From: Rhodamnia argentea
Taxonomy: Eukaryota > Streptophyta > Magnoliopsida > Myrtales > Myrtaceae
Length of the DNA stretch: 64,000 bases
Direction: 5' to 3'
NCBI RefSeq assembly: GCF_020921035.1
Contig: NC_063158.1
Location: 6,120,001 to 6,184,000 of the forward strand
Positions 56,901 to 64,000 of the stretch are shown here, in pieces (positions within the stretch are counted from its first letter, which is position 1; every line of letters begins with the position of its first letter). The notes under the pieces are model-generated. The model worked only from the letters and a program-made list of their open reading frames with translations, made no database searches and was not told where the DNA came from. Made by a program: the position numbers and the translations under genes.

Positions 56901-59900
56901 GTAACACCTTTTAATCAGTAATTGCCAATAAAACATTCAAACAACAAGGTTAGGATGATTAGGGACAACAAAGGCGACCAAAATTGGAGTACTCTTTCAG
57001 ACTTCTAGCTAGCTAGCCTCATTTTCTAGGACAGTTCCACCTCCTCTCATATGCAAGCCTATCTACTATATCCGAAGTCCCATGGGTATTTTGAAAGAAG
57101 AATAATGCATTCTGAAATTTGACGGTGAAATAGAAAGATGTCAGAGAAACTAAATGCCCAAAAGTTAAAATTTGAACCCCCAAGGTAGCATCCTTGAACG
57201 TAACAAGACTCAATACACTCACAGGATGGGACTATCACTAACGTAATTTTATGCGAAAGGAAGACATGGCAGGTCATATAAGAACAAGAAAATAATACAA
57301 TAACTGAATGCATAATATGGATCTCACATTGCTATGGCTTGACCTGGTTGATCCATCGACCACGAACAACTTCTTGAGAGGAAACTTAAGAGAAGAAGCA
57401 AGTTTCTCAATTTTCTGTCTGAGGTCACCATCTGGAAGCTATTGCAACAGAGTAATGAAGAAGAAAATTATCACCATACGACCCAAAAAATCATGGCAAG
57501 ATAAGAGTTCAAGAAACTTACTGGTGTGAACTTGTTAAAAAGTGGAGCTATTAGAACAGGGTAAAGTGTCATCATCACTAACGAAAGAACAAACATGAAT
57601 CCCCAAAGATATATAGCCAGATAAGGGCCTCCTTTCTGCAAGAATGCAAATTAGTGGTCATCAAATAAGTGAAAATGACTAGGTAGCGGCAGAATGAAGA
57701 CGAGAATTGGGGTCATCAATGTAACGAACAAAAGTTTACCCGATGGAAACAACATCAAAGGACATAAAAAATCAACATCAACATCACATTTATCCCAAAC
57801 TAGTTGGGGTTGGCGGTCGATGAACCCAAAAATAAATAAAATAAAAACAAGACCGATTGAAGGAAGAGAAATAATTATATAAAAATAAAATTAAATATAT
57901 ATATATATGGAAAAAGGATTAAAAAGGACAGTCTGGAACATAGGAATTCTGCCCCTCCACAATACTAATAGCTTTCCTCCACTCCGTCCTAAGACAAACC
58001 GTACGCCAACCTATTTCTCACTTCATTAAATCTTGTTTTACTACTTTCCTCCAGGTAAGTTTCGGCCGACCTATTCCTTTCTTCATATCATACTCTCGGT
58101 AACAAACTTCTTTCCTTACCGGAGCATCTAGGCATCTTCGAAGAATATGTCCAAACCATCTCAATCTATGTTATCTCATCTTTTCTGCCACCGGTACTAC
58201 TCTAACTTTTCGTCAAATATCTTCACTTCTTATCTTATCCATCCTTGTATGACCACACATCCACCTTAACATTCTCATTTCAGTTACTCCCATTTTATAC
58301 AAAATATTTTTAGCCATAAAATCTACATTTATAGGGTTCTAGTTAGCAGTAAGGGATCATCAAACCTGTACAATTACGATAATTGCAGCTACTATGGGAG
58401 GACCAATTACAACAGAGAGGAAAATCCCTTTGATGATATCCCAAAAGAACAACCAGAGTGTTTGCTGCAAAACATCCGATTAGAGTGATTAGATATATTA
58501 AAAAATTCACAAGACATAGCTTTATGGAGGAGCAAATCACCAAACTATAAGACATAAGCAAATATAGATGACAGGGTGAATACAAACTTTGTTGAACCCA
58601 TGGCGAGCCTCAATCACAAAGGTTGAGTACAAAGAAAATGGCAAATCAGTTATCTGCAACAGAAATTTTGAAGCAAGTCAGTTAATAACAATCGAAGTGC
58701 ACCTACATTCATATCGGTTTTTTTAACCATGCACATATATTCGGATACAATTATAAGTTTGATGTCCACCACGATAACCAGTTGCTAGCTATAAAATGCG
58801 GGGATGCCATGGAAAAGGGGCATCAAGAGCCTGAACTGTCTCCTTACTCATTATTGATGACGTAGAAAGATCAAAAGACCATTATATGTGACAATACTTC
58901 TATAAATACAGAGAAACAGCTGTGCACATTATGATGACATCAGAGCCTTTTTCACCCTAAACGGAGTTAATTTTTCACCCTAAACGGGGTCAGTTACATG
59001 GAAAAATGCCTATCTGTATGTATAATCTTCATTTGAAAGAAAAGTGATGAGGACTAAACAGCTATATTGGCAGGTTCCATGTAATTTCATTACCAGGATG
59101 GTTCAAGATACAGAAAAATTCAAAACACTAGACAAAGTAATCTATTTCAAGCTCAATCCAACACCAAAAGCATCAAATGAAAAAATCAAGTTCAACAATC
59201 ACCATAGCCAATAGATTAATTTCTGTGAGGGTCCACTGTCAACTATTCTAAAAGCTTAAGCTGTTAGATGAAAGCGTAGTTTAATATACATATTCTACTA
59301 CTCCCCGTCACACTTAGTCTAGTCTTTTTGCCTAGTACTAAGCGTGAACATATTTAATTATGGAGGAAAATGGGGCCTTAAAAAATTAGAACTTAGGACC
59401 TCATGCTCTAATACCATGTGAGATTTTATGAGACCACTACCAACTATTCTAAAAGATTAAGCTGTTAGATGAAGGCGCGGTTTCATATTTAAATATTATA
59501 TCTATTCCCAAAGTCCCACAACCTTAATGATAGTTCAGTTTTCGACTTACATTATGCTGCCTACATTTGTCATGGAAGCAACCCAAATTATACCTTTCAC
59601 CCATTTATTGAACGTTTTGGCAAGTTTAGAGCAAAAAACTACACTGCAAAACAAGGAGCCTCCCCAAAAAATTGCACTCCCCAATCCTTTACTGCATTCA
59701 CCAACAAATTATAATTCATACAGCATTATAAACTCATGCGCTTTTTACGGTAAGATGTCCAAGCACACTAATATGCAAGTGCAGATATCTGCGACACAAA
59801 TAGTTACTGTAAAGTTGTAGAAAAGGAGTGATGTTTTCTAACACAAAATTTACTAGATAAAGAAACCGGCAATTGATATACCTGAGACCAAATCATAACA

Positions 59901-61067
59901 CCAGCCAAAAAGGCAAGGGTGTGTAGTATCTCATTCTCTACATTAAGGCCAGCTAAAACTAGAAATTCTCCAGATTTCTGCATCACAAAAAAAGGAAGAT
60001 GATACAACAACTTCAAATGGAAAGTAGTATAGCAGCAATGATTACCCACTTACCTTCCAAAACCAAGGCAATATCCCAAACAACAATATTGCAGAGTCCA
60101 TCAGTATAGAGACAAATTCATGCACGAAGTGGAAGCGGCTGAAACAAAGGAAAATACATCGATCAGATGTGAATCAAGATAGCAAACTTACCATCACCAA
60201 AAGAAGTTCCAGACAAAATGTAGTCAAATGCTACAAGCAGCTCTTTCAGGAATCAGTGAAAGCTGGAGGCTCCGAGTACACAAACCTTTTATCGAGACTG
60301 TAGGCCCGGGACTTCTCAAACTTCTCTTGGCTAATCACTCCTTCCAAAGTTTTTGGAAGGGTTGGAAGTTTGTAAGCAGTGTGTTGCCTCAAGTCCAGAT
60401 AAGTTTCGAAGAAGTACATTAATATCATGAAACCTGAAGAACATTAAGTAAGCGGAGACCTTACAGAATCCAACGACGAGAGCAGCAAAATAATACACCA
60501 GAAAAAAAAAATGGAAAAAATTTCAGCACATTCAAGCATGCGTCACGTCACTAAAACACAACCATCTTAGTTTATGACCGATGAACCGTTCCACCGCACA
60601 TTTTAGTCTCCTTGCCCAGCTCCGGAGCTTGAATTAAGTACAGAATTCCAATTAATCTTTTTTTTTTTCCCTCAAAATCGCGCAAAATGTAATCGTCGCC
60701 AACAGGTGGTGAAATACAGCTGAAAAACCCTAAAACCTATTCGCGCAAAAAGCTGATCCAACAGCACTAAAAGGCGAAAGGCCAAATGTCGCGTCCAGCA
60801 GTCGAATGCGAAAAACCGCACGTAAATCACAATACAAATGAAAACTGATCATCACTTCCGAAAGTGCGCGACTGCCGATCACATGAGCAACCGTCGCATC
60901 GGAGAAGAAGAGAAAGACACTAAAACCTAGAAACCTCAGCTAAAGAGAACGGGACCGCGCAAGCGAAGGTCGTCCGAGCACGCGGGCGCGCAGGCACAGA
61001 TGCAGAACACGCGTCGTCAGGGAGAGCGAAACGTACCAACGACGGCTTCCATGTAAGGGAACGCCAT
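53910..61067 (-). CDS. STE24: CAAX prenyl protease 1 (STE24/FACE1), intact copy
   Basis: Fourteen exons, all GT-AG with continuous frame: 61067-61037, 60433-60286, 60138-60054, 59977-59882, 58653-58588, 58464-58366, 57635-57522, 57438-57328, 56598-56536, 56065-55976, 54933-54820, 54476-54405, 54301-54236 and 54026-53910 (1272 nt, 423 aa; Arabidopsis STE24 is about 424). The start [20 protein letters not shown] matches the family. The zinc motif HELGH is at residues 283-287 and the third ligand is probably E361 in SFEFQADAFA, split by the intron between exons 12 and 13. Several membrane spans are visible, e.g. [23 protein letters not shown]24 is an ER-membrane metalloprotease that removes the last three residues of prenylated CAAX proteins. 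Intron 6 holds a LINE fragment. The C-terminus KSDKKAD is Lys-rich, like an ER-retention tail. Confidence 0.96.
57768..58330 (-). mobile_element. 5'-truncated RTE-type LINE in STE24 intron 6
   Basis: The minus strand encodes the C-terminal end of a LINE reverse transcriptase polyprotein: [28 protein letters not shown], then [20 protein letters not shown] and [16 protein letters not shown]. At least three in-frame stops interrupt it. The 3' end reads CCCAACTAGTTTGGGATAAA followed by a TTGATG/TTG-type tail, as in plant RTE elements. Only about 560 bp of 3' end remain, consistent with 5' truncation during target-primed integration. It lies in the STE24 intron antisense-neutral, i.e. on the same strand as the gene. 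The other STE24 copy has lost this interval. Confidence 0.8.
59230..59500. repeat. Direct repeats about 200 bp apart in STE24 intron 4
   Basis: CAACTATTCTAAAAGCTTAA with GCTGTTAGATGAAAGCG near 59239 recurs as CAACTATTCTAAAAGATTAA with GCTGTTAGATGAAGGCG near 59442. Between them, on the minus strand, ACATGGTATTAGAGCATGAG resembles the tRNA-derived start seen in plant SINEs and in retroelement primer sites. The family is undetermined. Confidence 0.5.
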
Positions 61068-64000
61068 GGCCGACTTCGGAAGAGGGAGAGAGGGAGAGAG
61101 AGAGAGGTTTTGGTGCGGAGGAAGCGTAGAAGATGAAGATTTTAACAGCGTTCTTTCGACATTTCTGAAAGAAATTAAAAAATCAGCAGCACTTCTGGAC
61201 CGCCTTGCGGATATTTTCCGTTTTCAATTTGCACCATCTGGCTGTGGCGATTGCTTAAGCCCAGCCCAAAAGTAGCTGCTTTGGTTTTCGATTTTTTTTT
61301 TTTTTTTTGAACTTTCGGAGTATTTGAAGATGAAGACATGTTTGGTTCAGTTTTGGAGAAATCACTTTGAAAAAATGCAAATACCTTTGGACTAAAAGGG
61401 TTTGGTAAACCGTTGTAATTGAAAAGTGGGATAATTACCAAAAAAAAAGGTCCTAAAACTATTGTGTTTTTGTCAATACAAGACTAAACCTTTCAATTGT
61501 TCCAATTTAATCATAAATCTTTTGATGATTTGCCGGTTTAGTGCATTGAAATGCAACTTTGGGGATAATATTGTTTGGTAAACTTACATTTAGAAAGTTC
61601 TTTCGTGTGCCAATTTAAATTTCTTTAACTTTAATTTTGTTTAAAATTAGGGGAAAAAATAATGATTGCAGCTTTTACATTTTCGCATCTAGAGTAAGGC
61701 ACGTATTAACAAATTTTTAAGTTGAAAAAGTCAAAATATGATCACTTGCGTGCAATGATATCGAAATATCATTATAATGAATATGATCACATAGATCACG
61801 AGGATAGAAATAAGTTTTCCTCCAAAAATTATGAACTTCCTTAACCATTAATTCAACCCATGGCTACTTCATCAAGTAAAAATGTCATATCAGGTAATGC
61901 ATTGGTACTTGAAGCATTAAACTCCTCATCTATAGTATCATGGTCAACTGAATATCCATATCAAAGGGTACTTTCTTGTCATCAGATTTGCCTTCTCACA
62001 CCCAACTCCTTTCCATGCAAGAGAAGTTTGAGGAACAGAAACAAGAATTCGATTAAAAAAAAAAATACGAGATCGATTTGTACATTCATTGCTAGATGAA
62101 ATTGACTCCCAATAATCAATATATGAACTCTCCCCTAGAGACACAACCATGTCTATAGAAAAAGGGCCAAAACTTTCACATCTTCAAAGAAACATCTTCC
62201 GTCTCTCTATCTCTATTGCAAGAACCCACCATCCCCACAACCGGCGAAGACAAACAGCGACGAATTCGTGGAAGCCATCAAGACCGGAGACCCACATCTT
62301 TGGTGGTCCTACATGCATTTTCCTTTGATGAACTTGTCATTTTCTAGTAAAGTATCGAAAAGATAAAACAGGCGCCGACAAATGAGGTAAGAATCAATAT
62401 CAGAATTCAAAATCAATAGCATCCCATAGCAGACAAGAGGACCTAATAAGAGACAGCAAAACATTCACAAGTAATTTGACAATAAATAAAAGAAAAAAAA
62501 GAGTAAGACATTCCAAGATGGTGTAATCTTTCCTACTTAAAACAGTGGCACGCTCAATTTGATGAAAGCTCTTGAAACAAGAACACAAGATATCTTGACT
62601 TTCCCGTGATTAAGTGGGGCAATTTTTTTTCCTGATTTGCACCCAAATAATGAACAAGACAATCTATTTTTACCATAGCAAGCCTACATTTTTTACCTGT
62701 CAGAGCATAACCACAAGCCTACATTAACTCGGCAAACTAATCAAGTGAGCATGACCATTCTTGTCACGTTAGACCAAACTAGATAGAAATCGACAAGTGA
62801 CCAGCAACTAACCACCACGAAGTTGTCCAAAAACCCCAAAGTGACAGAACAACAAGCCTTATGATGTTCGGTGAAGTCTTATATTGAGAGCCTGAATGTA
62901 AGCCTACTAAATCGAATTAAGAAAACTCAACAACCAGCATCATTCTCCTCCCTGAGTTTATCGTGACCGTAATAGAATGCAGAGAAGTAAGCAGAGAGAT
63001 GGACATGCATGCATGAATAAGATTCAGTTCTCGTCAGTTTATGCTGCAACGAACCAATTTTACAAGCGAGCTACTTAAGATAGGCTCAAGCTATCCATCA
63101 AATACTCCAGAAACTGGCGAACCTACATTAACTCGGCGGAACGCGAACCAGAAATTGAAGTGATTGCAGTCATATAGGGTTGGTCATTCAGAAATTGAAG
63201 TGAAGCCAAAGCAAGACGAACCAGCAGAAGCACAAATCTAAGTGAAATCGCTAAAAACCTTAATGTTCAACATGAAGTTATCCAGAAATCGTAAAAACTA
63301 GCAATTTCCCAAAGTACCTCTCGAACCCTACTTTCACCTAAAGTCCCTTGGAGAGCCTTTGTATCTCCTCAAAGCAAGTTAAAAGAAATGAATCATACAC
63401 ATTTTGCATTTAATCAAGAAATTTTAGAGCTCCGACGCCCTTTTCAAATGCTGAATCAAGCAGGCCCGAAGATATTTACTTAGATCTTATTACAGTAGGA
63501 AAGGGGGAAAATGACACTCCCAAAGCAAAACCAACAACTCATGTTTTTACTAGGGTCCCTCCATAATCTTTTAAATGTACCAAGTATATCATTGCTACAT
63601 GCCCATCCGATTTTTGTAGAAATTAAGGGAATTCGTCGATTTGGTGACTCAAAGAGTTTTCTCGAGCGAAAAAGTTCTCAACTATCTTCTCGACTGCTAT
63701 TCCTTTGATTGATTTTTTTTAGTGAAATTGCACAGATAATTCATGTACTCTTGTCCGAAATTCAAAACCATCAGTATAGTTTTTTTTTTTTTTTCAAACG
63801 TGCCACCATTGGCCCTTCCTTCATACTTTTCTATTGCCGATTGATTTTTGCTGTCGTGGACATCTGGATTGATGAGCTGAACATCGCAATGCACGTGTTC
63901 TATAATAATTTGCAAACTTTTTTTGCACACGTCACCAGATCAGCCAACATAAACATTTTAAACAAATTAAAACGAGAGAGATTTGAAGCTCGGCCTTCAT
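61068..64000. other. Right-hand spacer; no gene recognised
   Basis: STE24 leader and promoter with GA-rich tract (61082-61106), then AT-rich DNA to the edge. Short frames occur near 61860, 62226-62340 and 63511, but none has a start, length and motif that would support a gene. The right edge may be the flank of a further gene outside the window. Confidence 0.4.

Larger units (their letters stand above)
51893..61110. repeat. Right unit (B) of tandem segmental duplication
   Basis: It carries the orphan receptor-kinase flank (51893-52130), spacer and the intact STE24 gene. Compared with unit A it has an inserted LTR-like block at about 52280-52850 and a LINE fragment in an STE24 intron. The right limit falls in or just beyond the STE24 leader, where the two units stop matching. 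Confidence 0.8.

Noticed and set aside
62226-62340. Plus-strand segment reading DEFVEAIKTGDPHLWW
   Set aside because: It looks protein-like but is short, without a start or flanking exons I could recognise.
1-64000. CRISPR arrays, operons, ribosome binding sites, rRNA or tRNA genes
   Set aside because: The window is eukaryotic nuclear DNA; no regularly spaced repeats of CRISPR type and no convincing tRNA cloverleaf or rRNA were seen.

Overview
The window is plant nuclear DNA. It has spliced genes with GT-AG introns, plant-specific families (PPR, G-type lectin receptor kinase, BYPASS1, malectin-like receptor), AT-rich spacers, a Ty1/copia retrotransposon, hAT and foldback DNA elements and (GA)n microsatellites in gene leaders. 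Protein similarity recalled from memory points to a eudicot, perhaps a woody rosid such as Myrtaceae; the genus is a guess.

Layout. 0-0.75 kb: 5' end of a G-type lectin receptor kinase gene (minus), running off the left edge. 0.75-5 kb: spacer with a foldback MITE, a 31-bp degenerate tandem array and a small hAT-derived element. 5.1-7.1 kb: intronless mitochondrial-type PPR gene. 8.8-11.3 kb: eight-exon PLAC8-family gene, convergent with a four-exon two-EGF membrane protein gene (11.7-12.8 kb, minus). 14.4-19.9 kb: Ty1/copia element with both LTRs. 20.1-21.8 kb: large nested foldback element. 24.0-24.5 kb: BRH1/RHA-type RING-H2 E3 ligase (minus). 25.1-28.0 kb: broken hAT transposon sitting, with an exact 8-bp target duplication, inside a decayed CIPK kinase fragment.

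30.3-31.7 kb: a malectin-like receptor protein with no kinase domain (minus), divergent from MSL1 (32.4-35.8 kb, plus), an organelle MscS-type mechanosensitive channel. 37.6-38.7 kb: BYPASS1-family gene (minus). 41.8-44.6 kb: seven-exon receptor-like kinase of the At4g01330/At1g01540 type (minus). 46.6-61.1 kb: two tandem copies of STE24/FACE1, the CAAX prenyl protease. The right copy is intact (14 exons, 423 aa). The left copy is a pseudogene that has lost two exons, the catalytic His and several splice sites. The duplicated unit also carries a stretch of the upstream flank of the receptor kinase.

BPS, receptor kinase and STE24 in this order match, from memory, Arabidopsis At4g01360, At4g01330 and At4g01320. 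MSL1 (At4g00290) and the lectin kinase (At4g00340) belong to the same Arabidopsis arm, and PPR At2g46050 lies near BPS2 (At2g46080), so the window looks like ancestral gene order opened up by transposons. I found no clearly new molecular system. The most informative items are the STE24 duplication and decay, the hAT-in-CIPK nesting, the kinase-less malectin receptor and the unusual N-terminal spacer of the lectin kinase. All exon models were read by hand from splice sites, reading-frame continuity and remembered family sequences.
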